From an uncultured cyanobacterium (GTDB taxonomy: Bacteria; Cyanobacteriota; Cyanobacteriia; PCC-6307; Cyanobiaceae): a DNA stretch of 43,575 nucleotides. This document shows, piece after piece, positions 8,484 to 21,568 of the stretch. The notes beneath the pieces are model-generated. The model searched no databases, was not told the origin of the DNA, and saw only the letters and a list, made by a program, of their open reading frames with translations. The stretch lies in contig CAIJRN010000059.1 of NCBI GenBank assembly GCA_903823115.1, forward strand, positions 1 to 43,575. Direction: 5' to 3'. The translations under genes and the position numbers were made by a program. The first letter of the stretch is position 1. Each line of letters begins with the position of its first letter.

Positions 8484-9719
8484 TCAGCCTATCGGGGCAG
8501 GTGGCTGGCGCCGCCGGCGCGGCCGGGGTGTTTCCAGCCCAGTGGTTTCCAGGGAGCAGCGGATCAGCAGGCCGGCGATCAACAGGCTGCTGAGCAGGGA
8601 GTTGCCGCCGTAGCTGATCATCGGCAGCGGCAGGCCGGTGGTGGGCATGGCGCCGCTGGCGACGGCGATGTTGAGGATCGACTGGCCGACCAGCAGGGTG
8701 GTGCAGCCCATGGCCACCAGGCGATGTTGGTTGCTGCGGCAGCTGAGGGCCACCCTCAGTCCGACGAAGCCGAAGATCAACAGAAACAGCAACAGCATCA
8801 CCGAACCGACGTAGCCGAACTCCTCGGCAAACACCGCGAAGATGAAATCGGTGGTCTGGATCGGCAGATACTGCAGTTTCTGGGTCGAGAGCCCGAAGCC
8901 CTCGCCGAGAATGCCGCCTGAACCGATCGCCAGCAGGCTCTGCACCAGCTGATAGCCATCGCCCTGGGCGTCGCGCCAGGGATTGAGAAAGGAGGTGACC
9001 CGCAGTCGCTGGTAGGTGTTGATCATGATGCTGGCGCTTCCCAGCAGTCCTCCGGCCCCCGCCGCTCCGATCAACAGGGGGAGGGAGAGGCCACCGGCCA
9101 GGGCCATCAACCAGAGCAACAGCCCCATCAGGGCCGCAGTGCTGAGGTTGGGCTGTTTGAGGATCAGCAGGATCACCCCCCCGAAGATCGCCAGCCAGAG
9201 CAGTTTCTGGTCGTTGCCGATGCGGCGCCAATGGGAGAAGAGCACGGCTCCCTGCAGCACCACGAACGGTTTCACCAGTTCGGTGGGCTGGATCTGAATC
9301 GGCCCCAGCACCAGCCAGCGACTGGCGCCGTTCACGGTGCTGCCGATCACCAGGGTGGCGGCGATCAGCACCGCTGAGATCACCAGGGCCGTTCCCGCCA
9401 GGTGCAGCCAGCGGCGCAGGCTGGTGCGGATGGCCAGCAGCAACAGCCCCCAGCTGGCCAGCAGCCAGATCGCCTGGCGTTTGAGGTAGTAGGCGGCATC
9501 GCCCATCTCCCGGTCGGCGACGAACCAGCTGGCGGAGGTGAGGATCAGCAGGCCAACGATGCTCCAGAGCGCCACCAGGCTGATCAGCAGCCTGGCCTCG
9601 GCGGGCCAGAGATCCCAGGGAATGGGCAACAGGCCCTTGCCTGCCGGGCTGGGGCTGGAGTTTTGGGCGGCATTGCGGCCGGGCGATCGAGAAGGGGTCT
9701 GGGTCAAGGCTGGAGCCAC
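8484..9719 (-). CDS. ftsW: SEDS-family peptidoglycan glycosyltransferase FtsW
   Basis: A lipid II polymerase of septal wall synthesis with about ten membrane spans. Family features: PIQIQPTELVKPFVVL, NPWRDAQGDGYQLVQSL, DFIFAVFAEEFG (loop with the functional acidic residues), GLPLPMISYGGNSLLSSLL near the C-terminus. The frame stays open to an ATG at 9923, but residues before 'ALTQTPSRS' look non-coding, so I place the start at GTG 9719 (411 residues); a TTG 12 bases later is also possible. It heads the ftsW-ccdA-ccs1 set. Confidence 0.9.
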   Translation of the reverse strand: MAPALTQTPSRSPGRNAAQNSSPSPAGKGLLPIPWDLWPAEARLLISLVALWSIVGLLILTSASWFVADREMGDAAYYLKRQAIWLLASWGLLLLAIRTSLRRWLHLAGTALVISAVLIAATLVIGSTVNGASRWLVLGPIQIQPTELVKPFVVLQGAVLFSHWRRIGNDQKLLWLAIFGGVILLILKQPNLSTAALMGLLLWLMALAGGLSLPLLIGAAGAGGLLGSASIMINTYQRLRVTSFLNPWRDAQGDGYQLVQSLLAIGSGGILGEGFGLSTQKLQYLPIQTTDFIFAVFAEEFGYVGSVMLLLFLLIFGFVGLRVALSCRSNQHRLVAMGCTTLLVGQSILNIAVASGAMPTTGLPLPMISYGGNSLLSSLLIAGLLIRCSLETTGLETPRPRRRRQPPAPIG

Positions 9720-10232
9720 GAAGATCGCCAATGGCCCATTGAGCCGTGATTGGTCTGGACTTGTCGAGTCCTGGGAGCTCGAAAAACGGCCCCGGACTTG
9801 ATGGAGCAGTCTGGACCAGTTGAGCAGCCCCGCCGGCTCGACCGATCGTGGTTGATCGACAGGCCCGCAAGGAGTGGTGTCCGTGATGCGATGGCGAGGG
9901 GCCTCAGTGCGGGTGTGCCGCAAAACCGAAACCCAGGCCTTTCTTCGGAAAGACCTGGGTTACCTCGTCCATCAGCTGATGGCGAGCTTGGGCCATGAAA
10001 CCTGAACAAGACGCCAGAGCGACATCGTCAGGATGTTCAGCCCTGGAGTGGGAGAAGAACGATCAGAGGGTGAAAGCAGGGATCTGGATCTGGGCAGAAT
10101 TCAGAAGCCAATCCCCGTGATTGATGGACTGCAAACCAGATCAGGCGATCAAAGCGAGATCAAGGATTCAGTGCCCTGATTTGGGTAGAAGGGACAGCTG
10201 CGCCCAGGAGGAACAGCTGCTCAGGCTGGCCT
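9720..10232. other. Spacer between apcC and ftsW
   Basis: Both neighbours are on the minus strand. The first part (9720-9920) should hold the ftsW promoter, 9930-9961 is the apc terminator, and 9970-10232 shows no convincing gene, repeat or RNA. Confidence 0.5.
9930..9961 (-). terminator. Intrinsic terminator of apcABC
   Basis: A 14-base-pair stem (9930-9943 with 9948-9961; one G-U pair) closed by a tetraloop read as CGAA on the minus strand. Minus-strand sequence after the stem is T-rich (TCGGTTTTG). It lies about 270 bases downstream of the apcC stop, so a long 3' leader or further processing is implied. Confidence 0.8.
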
Positions 10233-10433
10233 TCAGTTGCCGCAGCTTTGCTGGCGGCGTCCGGAGACCAATTCCACTTTCAGGATCTTGCCACCCTGCT
10301 TCATGATGCGCTGCTGTTCCGCGAACCAGCTGGAATAGGGCACCCACTTGGTGAAGTAGGTGTTTTGCAATTCACGCTGGCTTCGCGCCTTTTCAGGGCA
10401 GGGAATGCAGGCTGTGATCTTGAACAGGCGCAT
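10233..10433 (-). CDS. apcC: Phycobilisome 7.8 kDa core linker ApcC
   Basis: A 66-residue linker that sits inside the terminal allophycocyanin trimers and caps the core cylinders. MRLFKITACIPCPEK is the typical start and NTYFTKWVPY and KQGGKILKVELV follow, covering the whole CpcD/ApcC-type fold. It is 33 bases downstream of apcB on the same strand and is the last gene of the apcA-apcB-apcC unit. Confidence 0.97.
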   Translation of the reverse strand: MRLFKITACIPCPEKARSQRELQNTYFTKWVPYSSWFAEQQRIMKQGGKILKVELVSGRRQQSCGN

Positions 10434-10466
10434 GGGGGCTCCGCGTCGGGACGACTGTGACAGGGA

Positions 10467-10952
10467 TCAGGCGAGGCCCGAGCTGATGTAGTCGAAGTAG
10501 ACGCCCATCTCACGACCGGCATCGGGGCCGACCAGGGAGGCGGTGGCTTCCTTCATGGCCTGGATGGACTGAACGGTGGCGCCGATGGGCACGCCGAGGG
10601 AGTTGTAGGTCTCCTTGAGGCCGTTCAGAACGCGCTCGTCGAGGATCGAGGTGTCACCAGCCAGCATGGCGTAGGTGGCGTAGCGCAGGTAGTAATCCAG
10701 GTCGCGGATGCAAGCTGCATAGCGACGGGTGGTGTACATGTTGCCGCCCGGACGGGTGATGTCCGAGTACAGCAGAGCTTTGGCGACGGCTTCTTTGATG
10801 ATGGCCGAAGCGTTGGCGCTGATGGTGGCGGCAGCACGGACGCGCAGCTCACCACTGGCGAAGTACTGCTCAAGCCTGCCGATGGAGCCGCCGTCAAGGT
10901 AAAGACCTTGGACGTCGGACTGGTTGATGACGTTGGTGATGGCGTCTTGCAT
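10467..10952 (-). CDS. apcB: Allophycocyanin beta subunit
   Basis: A 161-residue phycobiliprotein with the globin-like fold; with ApcA it forms the core trimers that pass energy to ApcE/ApcD. Cys81 in [16 protein letters not shown] binds phycocyanobilin. Asn71 (PGGN) is the residue that is N-methylated in beta subunits. It starts 42 bases after apcA, so the two are made together. Confidence 0.98.
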   Translation of the reverse strand: MQDAITNVINQSDVQGLYLDGGSIGRLEQYFASGELRVRAAATISANASAIIKEAVAKALLYSDITRPGGNMYTTRRYAACIRDLDYYLRYATYAMLAGDTSILDERVLNGLKETYNSLGVPIGATVQSIQAMKEATASLVGPDAGREMGVYFDYISSGLA

Positions 10953-10994
10953 GGATCCTGAGAGGAGTGGCGATGAACGGGGAGGGAAGAGACC

Positions 10995-11480
10995 TCAGGA
11001 GAGGGCGCCGACGACGTAGTCGAAGTAGAAGCCGGCTTCCTCGGCATCGCTGCCGGTGAGGATGCCGGTGGCCACCGACTTCATTTCGCGCACGGCTTCC
11101 GCCATCGCTTCCAGGGGAGTGCCAAGGGCTCGGTACATTTCCCGCGCGCCGATGATGCCGATCTCTTCGATCGGTGTCACATCGCCGGCGACAACGCCGT
11201 AGGTGACCAGGCGCAGGTAGTAATCCATGTCCCGCAGGCAGCTCGCGGTCATCTCTTCACCGTAGGCATTGCCTCCGGGTGAGATGACATCAGGGCGCTT
11301 CTGGAAAAGCTGGCCACCGGCCTGCTTGACGATGCGCTCGCGGCTTTCTGCCAGGACTTGGGCGACGCGGAGGCGACGCTGACCACTAGCCACAAACGAC
11401 TTGATCTGGTCGAGTTCGCCAGGGCTGAGGTAGCGGGCTTCGGCGTCCGCGTTGATGATCGAGTTGGAGACGATGCTCAT
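10995..11480 (-). CDS. apcA: Allophycocyanin alpha subunit
   Basis: A 161-residue phycobiliprotein, partner of ApcB. Start ATG 11480 gives [20 protein letters not shown], the standard N-terminus; upstream in-frame codons are spurious. Cys81 ([16 protein letters not shown]) carries phycocyanobilin. First gene of apcABC. The 411-base gap to apcE and the apcE terminator inside it imply a separate strong promoter for apcA. Confidence 0.98.
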   Translation of the reverse strand: MSIVSNSIINADAEARYLSPGELDQIKSFVASGQRRLRVAQVLAESRERIVKQAGGQLFQKRPDVISPGGNAYGEEMTASCLRDMDYYLRLVTYGVVAGDVTPIEEIGIIGAREMYRALGTPLEAMAEAVREMKSVATGILTGSDAEEAGFYFDYVVGALS

Positions 11481-11891
11481 GCAGTTCTGCCTCGAAACAA
11501 GCGGCCGCCGTTGAAGGAGGCCGGTATCCGGTGGGTAAGGGTTGAGGCCGACAACGTCGACCACCGAATCATTCTGTGGCAACGCTCCTCTGGGGCCCGG
11601 GTGCCGGTAACAGATCTTCACGGCTGAATTGTGGTTGAGATCCCTTGGGCCGCAAAGGTTCTGGTGCCAGTTGGTGACAGCAGTCGACCGCAGCAATTGT
11701 CAATCACTTTCTGCTGTGACCCCAGGTCGAAGAACGCGAACATTTGTCCAATCTTGGCGTTGGATCGGTTCTTGAAATCAACAGAAGAATGCATAAAGCA
11801 ACCCCCCGGAGTTTGGTCCCGGGAGGTTGCTGTCAGCGGTTGCTCGGCGTTCTGGCCTCTGGGGCCGGATCCGCCCCTGGGCGCCGCGGTC
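11481..11891. other. apcE-apcA spacer
   Basis: Contains the apcE terminator (11798-11830) and, between it and the apcA ATG, the expected apcA promoter and leader. This stretch is more A+T-rich than its surroundings around 11690-11800. I could not fix -10/-35 boxes with confidence. No gene seen. Confidence 0.55.
11798..11830 (-). terminator. Intrinsic terminator or attenuator after apcE
   Basis: GCAACCTCCCGG (minus strand, 11830-11819) pairs with CCGGGGGGTTGC (11809-11798) around a 9-base loop, then TTTATGCATTCTTCT. It begins about 60 bases beyond the apcE stop. Such a site between apcE and apcA fits the known need for far more ApcA/B than ApcE; partial read-through is possible. Confidence 0.8.
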
Positions 11892-14800
11892 TCAGATGGC
11901 TCCGCTCAGCGGCGGATTGAGGCCGGCATTGCCGCCGTAGAGGTTGGCTGTGCGGTTGACCGTGCTCAAGGGCAGGCCATCGGTGGTGTTCAACCCCGTG
12001 AGATAGGGCACGGTGTCGCGGCCGAAGCTGCTGGCGTAGTCCGAGCCGGAGAGCACGGCTTCGATCGCTGCCCGCTGACCTTGGCTGGAGCGGGTGGCGA
12101 GGAAGCGACTCACCTCCGCAGGCTGGGCGGCGCGACCCAGCAGGGCCAGATAGACCGCCGAGGCTCCTCGCAGCGGTGCCATACGTTGGATGCGTTGCTG
12201 GAACAGGTCGCTGAGCGCGATCTGGCCGACGAAATCAGCCACTGTCAGCACACCGTTGCGGAACTGGGATTCGGCATCGCTGAGCCGCTCGGCCGCCAGT
12301 GGTGTGCGATTGAGCAGTTGGCGATAGCTCGCTTCGATCGCCTCGCTCAGTTGGCTCGCGCTGGGGGCGCTGGGCAGCTGTACGGGGCGTCCCAGGCTCT
12401 GGCGGCGTCTCAGGCCCTGGGGAGAGCCCGGCCGCAGCGCCTTCGCCATGGCGGCGCCAGGTTGTTCTGCCAGTGTTGATCCGTAGCCACTGGTCTGGGC
12501 GGCGCGCCAGTTGCCGGTGCCCAGCAGCGCTGTTGGCGCCAGTGGGGCGGGAGCGCCCGGAGCGGCTGCTCGCCTCGGCAGCGAGGGGGCCAGCCCTGGC
12601 TGCCAGCGGGGTTGGCTCCAGCTGCGGCTGGGCAGGGGGGGCTGCTTGATGCTCTGGGGGCCAGCGATGCTGGCAGCGGCTGGGCCGCCGCTCTGGCCGC
12701 CGCTGATCGCGGCCGTCCAGCTGCCCCGGATGACGCGATTGCGATCGGGCAGATTGCGCAAAACCGTGTCGGCGACGGTTCGCAACTGCTGAGGGCGCGG
12801 CACATCAGGTCGACTGACCGGTGTGAGGTCGGCCACGGCGTTGCCATTGAAGGGACGACGCAGGGCCGGAACCTTGCGGGCGTTGCGGTCGTTGGCGGTG
12901 ATGAAGCGTTCGTAGGGGACGGTGTCCTCGCCGAAGGTTTCGTTGTATTCGGGGCTGTTGATCATGGCGTCGACGACGCCATAGAAACCGCTGCGGGCCG
13001 CGGTGTCGAAGTAGCTGTCGATCTCCCAGCGGCCGAAGGTGGGGCGCCCCAGGATGCGGCGATGCATCACCTCGATCGCCTTGCAGATATAGAGGCCACT
13101 CCAGTAGCGACGACGGAAGGCCTTGGAGCGAGCCACCTGGCGGATGAACTCCCGCAGGCTGATGTCACCGTTTTCGAGCTTGATCTCTTCGACGGTGTTG
13201 TGCTCACCGGCATAGCCGGTGTTGCCCAGAATCTGGACATAGACGCCGCGGATCACCGCCTGGGTGGCCGCTTCGGTGCCGCGGATGCTGGGCTGGCCCC
13301 CGCGCCTGGGTACGGAGTTGCCGCCGGTGGCGATCTGTTGCAGCCGGATCACCTTGGGGCCGACCCGGCGCGGGCTGGACTTGCGGAACTGGGCGCTGTC
13401 CATCGGGCCCGGCTGGCGCATGCCATTGCCGATCAGGATCCGGCGGCTGTCGTAGCTGAACGGCGCCGGCCGAGTGGACACTGAGGCGGTGCCTGAGGGG
13501 AAGATGGCGCCGTAATTGAGGCCGATCGGGTCGTTGCCGCCGCCGTAGGGATGCTGGTCGGCGAAGGGTTGCCTGTAGGAGGCGTAGAGGGTGATGTACT
13601 GGGGTGCCCCTTCGAACGGAGCGCTGTAGCGGAACAGCTTGCGGTTCGAGCCCCAGCCGGCGCTTTCCTGGGCCTCTTCGCCGAGGTCACGCAGGTAGGG
13701 AACGGTTTCTTCGCCGAAGACACGGGCATATTCCAGGCCGTTGACCAGGGCATCCACCAGGCCGCCGAGTCCCTTGTTGCTGACGATGGCGAAGTACTGG
13801 CGGAATTCCTCGATCGAGCTGACGCCGCGACCCAGGAAGTGGCGGAAGGCCAGCTCGACGACGCGGCTGTTGGAGAAGCGCCCGTAGAACTGACGCTGGT
13901 ATTCCTTGCTGCGTCCCAGGGCGCGGATGAACTCGCGCATCGACAGCTGGCCCTGGCGCAGCTGGGTGGCCTCGACCGGGCAGACCACCTGGGAGTAGGC
14001 CTTGGTGATGTCGCGTTCGAACACCTGGCGATAGGCGGCCCTGATCACCTCGGCCTTTTCGCTGCCGGACAGACGCCGGCGCATGATGAAGCGCTGGGCC
14101 CCCTCGGCCGCCAGGGCGTAGATGGCGGGCAGTTGCAGGCCCTGGTTGACAGGGCTGCCCAGCCGGGCGCGGCTGGAGGGGGTGGGCACCTCCAGCTCCT
14201 TGAGCAGCACGTTGAAGTAGTCGATGACCAGGTTTCGGGCCTGGGGCTCGCCCTGGAACAGGCCGGCGCCGGCGGCCCGCATCTCCTGCAGGGCCACGTT
14301 GGTGGCGGCCAGGGAGCAGGCCTTCTCGAGCACATCCCGCAGGCCACGGGTGTTGACGGCCAGGATGCTGGGGTCGCCGGCGACGATGGCGTAGCTGACG
14401 TAGCGCAGGAACCAGGCGAGGTCGCGGATCGACTTCTTCATCCGCTCGGTGCCATAGCGCCCGACGCTGATGGGAGTGAAACCGGTGGGCAGGATCACCC
14501 GCACATCGGCGTCGCCACCGGCACCTTCGAGCAGCCGGCTCAGCAGGTTGCCGCGGCTGGCGGCAGCGCCGGTGAAGGTCTCCACCGAGCGCTGGAAGGC
14601 CGCCTGGTCAGCGGCGAGCGGTTCTCCGGCGGCACCGAGGCCACCGGGGAGAGGGGAGTCGAGATAGGAGAGCGGTGTGCCCCCCGAGAAAATGCGATTG
14701 GCAGCCTTGGCCACGATCGCAGCGGCATTGGCCGACAGGCGCTGGGCGACCGTCACCCTGATCTGGCCACTCTGGAAAAAGGTGGTCAGGGCGTCGAGCT

Positions 14801-14915
14801 CGCCGCCGTCGGGGAAGCGATCCTGCTGCTCCGCCTGACGGACGCTGGAAAGCGGCAGGGTGTCGTAGCGCTGGGGGGTGACCCTGGTGCTGCCGCTGCT
14901 GGCGGTCACGGTCAT
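11892..14915 (-). CDS. apcE: Phycobilisome core-membrane linker ApcE (L-CM)
   Basis: A 1007-residue scaffold that builds the core, anchors it to the thylakoid and acts as a terminal energy emitter. ATG 14915 gives MTVTASSGSTRVTPQRYDTL, the usual start. Residues about 20-250 are a phycobiliprotein-like domain with a loop insertion; the chromophore Cys is at about residue 200 (EKACSLAATNVALQEMR). Three REP linker domains follow: about 285-410, 548-665 and 855-970, each ending in a GE/RDTVPY-like signature. Three REPs predict a tricylindrical core. The arm between REP2 and REP3 (about 690-850) is Pro/Ala/Ser-rich. REP3 is the most diverged. Separate from apcABC by a terminator. Confidence 0.97.
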   Translation of the reverse strand: MTVTASSGSTRVTPQRYDTLPLSSVRQAEQQDRFPDGGELDALTTFFQSGQIRVTVAQRLSANAAAIVAKAANRIFSGGTPLSYLDSPLPGGLGAAGEPLAADQAAFQRSVETFTGAAASRGNLLSRLLEGAGGDADVRVILPTGFTPISVGRYGTERMKKSIRDLAWFLRYVSYAIVAGDPSILAVNTRGLRDVLEKACSLAATNVALQEMRAAGAGLFQGEPQARNLVIDYFNVLLKELEVPTPSSRARLGSPVNQGLQLPAIYALAAEGAQRFIMRRRLSGSEKAEVIRAAYRQVFERDITKAYSQVVCPVEATQLRQGQLSMREFIRALGRSKEYQRQFYGRFSNSRVVELAFRHFLGRGVSSIEEFRQYFAIVSNKGLGGLVDALVNGLEYARVFGEETVPYLRDLGEEAQESAGWGSNRKLFRYSAPFEGAPQYITLYASYRQPFADQHPYGGGNDPIGLNYGAIFPSGTASVSTRPAPFSYDSRRILIGNGMRQPGPMDSAQFRKSSPRRVGPKVIRLQQIATGGNSVPRRGGQPSIRGTEAATQAVIRGVYVQILGNTGYAGEHNTVEEIKLENGDISLREFIRQVARSKAFRRRYWSGLYICKAIEVMHRRILGRPTFGRWEIDSYFDTAARSGFYGVVDAMINSPEYNETFGEDTVPYERFITANDRNARKVPALRRPFNGNAVADLTPVSRPDVPRPQQLRTVADTVLRNLPDRNRVIRGSWTAAISGGQSGGPAAASIAGPQSIKQPPLPSRSWSQPRWQPGLAPSLPRRAAAPGAPAPLAPTALLGTGNWRAAQTSGYGSTLAEQPGAAMAKALRPGSPQGLRRRQSLGRPVQLPSAPSASQLSEAIEASYRQLLNRTPLAAERLSDAESQFRNGVLTVADFVGQIALSDLFQQRIQRMAPLRGASAVYLALLGRAAQPAEVSRFLATRSSQGQRAAIEAVLSGSDYASSFGRDTVPYLTGLNTTDGLPLSTVNRTANLYGGNAGLNPPLSGAI

Positions 14916-15054
14916 GAACGAGAGCGAGCCGGGCTTGGGAACGTTACGGCTGGCCCTCCTACCCTCCGGCCGGCCATGAACAAATGTTTGCAGCCCTCGG
15001 CGCTCAGCACCCCGCCGCCGTGAAATGCTCGCCCAGCGGCCCAGCTTCTTGCCG

Positions 15055-16263
15055 ATGAGCTCCAGTCCCAGGGATGCCGCCACACCGGTGGTGAGCGCTT
15101 TTTACGATCGTTTCCCCTATCCCGGAGATCCCCTCCAGGACGGGCCACCGCCTGGTTACAACTGGCGGTGGTGTGTTGACAGTGCCAGGGCCGCGGCCCT
15201 CGGAAGCCTGCCGCCAGCGCCGCCCTCCGGGACCCGGACCTGGCGGATTCTCGATGCCGGCTGCGGCACCGGCGTCAGCACCGACTACCTCTGCCATCTC
15301 AATCCCGGTTCCCAGGTTCTGGCGGTGGATATCAGCGCCGGCACGCTTGAGGTGGCCCGGGAGCGTCTGCGCCGTTCCGGGGCGGCCCGTCAGGTGCTGG
15401 AGCTGCGCATCGAACAGCGCAGCCTGCTGGATCTGGAGGCGGAGGGCGAGTTCGACTACATCAACTCCGTGGGGGTGCTTCATCACCTGCGCGAGCCTGA
15501 GCAGGGACTGTGGGCCCTCGCCCGTCAGCTGCGACCCGGTGGGGTGCTGCATCTGTTCCTGTACGCCGATGGCGGCCGCTGGGAGATTCACCGCAGCCAG
15601 CGGGCCCTTTCCCTGCTGGCGGTGGGTACGGGGGGCGAGGGCCTGCGGTTGGGGCGCCAGTTGCTGCGGGAGCTGCCGCCGACCAATCGGCTGCGGCGCC
15701 ATCACGAGCAGCGCTGGGCCCTGGATACGGCCGCCGATGCCAACTTCGCCGACATGTACCTGCACCCGCAGGAAACCAGCTACGACCTTGAGCGGCTGCT
15801 GCGCTTCGTCGAACAGGCGGATCTCAGCTTCGCCGGCTTCTCCAACCCCGAGGTGTGGGATCCGGCGCGGCTGCTTCAGGGGGAGCTTCTGGAGCGGGCC
15901 CGGGCTCTGCCGAAGCGGCAGCAATGGGCCCTGGTGGAGGCCCTCGATCCTGACATCAGTCACTTTGAGTTCTTTCTCAGCAAGGGGGCGATCGAGCCGC
16001 CCCAGTGGACCGATGCGGCGCTCCTGGCCCATGGCGGCCAGCCCAATCGCTGCCTCTGGGGCTGGCCGTCCACGTGCCTGATGGGACCCGATCTCCAGCC
16101 GCTCTCGATCACGGTGGCGGATCTGGAGCTGTTGCAGGCCTTTGAGGCGGCCCCCGCCGGGACGCCCCTCAGCCAGCTCAGCCTCGCCATGGACCAAGTC
16201 GAGCGACTGGAGCGGGCCCGGCAGCTGATCGCCGACCGCCTGCTGCTGCCGGTGAGGCCCTGA
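15055..16263 (+). CDS. Class I SAM-dependent methyltransferase
   Basis: A 402-residue protein starting at ATG 15055 (MSSSPRDAATPVVSAFYDRF). An N-terminal segment of the type FYDRFPYPG precedes the Rossmann domain with ILDAGCGTGVSTDYL (motif I), VLAVDISAGTLEVARERL (motif II) and FDYINSVGVLHHL (motif IV). The last 170 residues are an extra domain with no motif I recognise. Homologues are common beside photosynthesis or ATP synthase genes in Synechococcus, but I know no proven substrate. It diverges from apcE across 139 bases. Confidence 0.82.
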   Translation: MSSSPRDAATPVVSAFYDRFPYPGDPLQDGPPPGYNWRWCVDSARAAALGSLPPAPPSGTRTWRILDAGCGTGVSTDYLCHLNPGSQVLAVDISAGTLEVARERLRRSGAARQVLELRIEQRSLLDLEAEGEFDYINSVGVLHHLREPEQGLWALARQLRPGGVLHLFLYADGGRWEIHRSQRALSLLAVGTGGEGLRLGRQLLRELPPTNRLRRHHEQRWALDTAADANFADMYLHPQETSYDLERLLRFVEQADLSFAGFSNPEVWDPARLLQGELLERARALPKRQQWALVEALDPDISHFEFFLSKGAIEPPQWTDAALLAHGGQPNRCLWGWPSTCLMGPDLQPLSITVADLELLQAFEAAPAGTPLSQLSLAMDQVERLERARQLIADRLLLPVRP

Positions 16264-16343
16264 CTGGCAGCAGCCGGGGCTTTCGACAACGGTGCCGTAA
16301 CCCTGCGTGATAACCTCCGACCGCCCAGTCGGAACCACGACGG

Positions 16344-16964
16344 TTGCAGGCTGCCTTCACCACTCCGGTGCCCCCCTCCCCCAGCGGGGAGTCGTTGCCC
16401 GAAGCGAGCGATGCGCCCGTGACCAGCGATTCCTCCAGCGATGCCAGCGCCGGTGATCTCCTCACCGACCTGCATCACCCGCAACCATCTCCAGCGTCCG
16501 AACCGGCCAACGGTTCAGACAACGGCCCAGCGTCTTTGAACGGCTCTGATCAGGGCCAGCAATCTGCTGAGAGTTCGGTGCACGGCCCGGGACCTGTCCA
16601 AGGGTCAATCACCGGTTCGGATAACGGCATGGATGGTTATCACCGACTTCAACGCCGCCTGATTCTGGCGACGCTGGTGGCCACCGCTCTGGCGGTGCCG
16701 GTCACGGCTCTCTGCTTCGACATCCCGACCGCTGTCAGTCTTCTGATCGGAGCCCTTGCGGGTCTCCTATACATCAGGCTTCTGGCCCGCAGCGTCTCCC
16801 GCCTCGGCGGCGAGCGCAAATCGGTGGGGAAAGTGCAGCTCGTGGTTCCCATCGTCCTGGTGCTCGCGGCCGCCAGGATTCCCCAGCTTGAGATCGTTCC
16901 TGCCCTGGTGGGATTCCTTCTCTACAAGCCCGCTCTGATCGTTCAGGCCGTCCTCGACTCCTGA
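16344..16964 (+). CDS. atpI: ATP synthase protein I (AtpI/UncI-like)
   Basis: A membrane protein at the head of atp operons that helps assemble the c-ring. The conserved part starts at an internal ATG at 16629 ([18 protein letters not shown]), with three or four membrane spans and [15 protein letters not shown] and [19 protein letters not shown]. The frame is open 95 codons further up to a TTG at 16344; that extension is Ser/Pro/Asp/Gly-rich, and its first half has the strong third-position G+C of real genes here. I list the long form, but the short 111-residue form may be the real one. Not to be confused with chloroplast 'atpI', which is subunit a. Confidence 0.82.
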   Translation: MQAAFTTPVPPSPSGESLPEASDAPVTSDSSSDASAGDLLTDLHHPQPSPASEPANGSDNGPASLNGSDQGQQSAESSVHGPGPVQGSITGSDNGMDGYHRLQRRLILATLVATALAVPVTALCFDIPTAVSLLIGALAGLLYIRLLARSVSRLGGERKSVGKVQLVVPIVLVLAAARIPQLEIVPALVGFLLYKPALIVQAVLDS

Positions 16965-17088
16965 GCCACCAAGCTCTGGGCCAGCGAGCCGTCGGCCCCG
17001 TTCGGGCCGGGCCCTCCCTGCCCCCAGGCCGCCCCTGGTTCCACCAGGACCTTCTCCCACAGGACCTCCCTCCAGGACAGTCATTCCG

Positions 17089-18221
<1,133 letters not shown>

Positions 18222-18397
18222 AGTCTGCCGGGGGGGCAGGAGCCGGTACCGGATCTGAAGCGGTCCGGCTCCTTCGCCTTTCTGGTGTCATCGTCCTGGC
18301 CGGGAACTCAAGCCTGGCCTGGATGGCAAACCCGGCGCGGCCCAACCGCGTCTGATCGCTTCATTCACTCCCGCACCACCGCACGCCAACCCGTCCC

Positions 18398-18868
18398 ATG
18401 ACCAGCTGGCTTCTGCTTGCCGAGGCAGGCGCTAAGGAGGGAGGTCTCTTTGACCTCGACGCCACCCTGCCGCTGATGGCGTTGCAGGTGGTGATTCTCA
18501 CCTTCGTTCTCAACGCCCTGTTCTTCCGTCCCGTCGGCAAAGCCGTCGAGGATCGCGAGGGCTATATCGCCACCAGTCGCGCCGATGCCAAGGCCAAGCT
18601 GGCCCAGGCTGAACGCCTTGAAGCTGATCTGCGTGAGCAGCTCAAGGAGGCTCGTCTGCAGTCTCAGAAGTTGATTGTCGAAGCTGAACAGGAATCCGAG
18701 CGTCTCTACCGGGAAGCCATGGCTCTGGCTCAGGCCGATTCCAACGGCAGCCGCGAGCAGGCCCGCCGAGACATTGATTCCCAGCGCAGCACCGCCCTAG
18801 AACAGCTCAAGGGTGATGCGAACCAACTTGCCGATCTGATCGTCGATCGCCTCCTTGCCGCCTCTTGA
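18398..18868 (+). CDS. atpF': ATP synthase F0 subunit b'
   Basis: A 156-residue peripheral-stalk subunit. One N-terminal membrane span ([20 protein letters not shown]) is followed by a long charged helix ([23 protein letters not shown]...) that pairs with subunit b. Having both b' (called atpG in cyanobacteria) and b is characteristic of photosynthetic organisms. Its stop is two bases before the ATG of atpF. Confidence 0.95.
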   Translation: MTSWLLLAEAGAKEGGLFDLDATLPLMALQVVILTFVLNALFFRPVGKAVEDREGYIATSRADAKAKLAQAERLEADLREQLKEARLQSQKLIVEAEQESERLYREAMALAQADSNGSREQARRDIDSQRSTALEQLKGDANQLADLIVDRLLAAS

Positions 18869-18870
18869 CC

Positions 18871-19391
18871 ATGGCCATCCCCTTGCTTCTGGGCTCCCAC
18901 GGTGGTGGGTTCGGCCTGAATCTCGACCTCTTCGACACCAACATCATCAACCTGGCGATTGTGATCGCCGGTTTGGTGTGGTTCCTCAGGGGCTTTCTCG
19001 GCGGCATTCTCGAACGCCGCCGAGCCACCATCCTGGCTGATCTCAAGGACGCCGAGGATCGCCTTGCCGCCGCCGCCGCCGCTCTGGCCGACGTGCAGCA
19101 GGGGCTGAGCCAGTCCCAGGCCAAGGCCGAGAAGATCCGCGCTGATGGTGTCATTCGCGCCCAGGCCATCCGCCTGGACAGCGAGCGGCGCACCGTTGAA
19201 GAGATGGCCCGCATCAAGCTGGATTCGGCGTCCAATCTCGATGCCGAGGCGGCCCGGGTGACAGCCCAGTTGCGTCGTGAGGCTGCCCGCCTGGCGATTG
19301 AAAAGGCCCTGGCGGTCCTGCCCGCCCGGCTTGACAAGGCAGCTCAGGCCCGGCTGATCGACCAGTCCATCCAATCCCTGGGGAACGCCTG

Positions 19392-19392
<1 letters not shown>
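18871..19392 (+). CDS. atpF: ATP synthase F0 subunit b
   Basis: A 173-residue stalk subunit: membrane helix [18 protein letters not shown], then a long amphipathic helix with the usual [21 protein letters not shown] start. ATG 18871 is used; a TTG six bases earlier overlaps the b' stop and is less likely. Its TGA overlaps the ATG of atpH by one base (TGATG). Confidence 0.96.
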
Positions 19393-21556
<2,164 letters not shown>

Positions 21557-21568
21557 GGAATCTGAGTC

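Noticed and set aside
8455-9870. A long frame overlapping ftsW in another minus-strand phase
   Set aside because: The ftsW phase has full membrane-protein features; this one gives an Arg/Pro/Gly-rich product.
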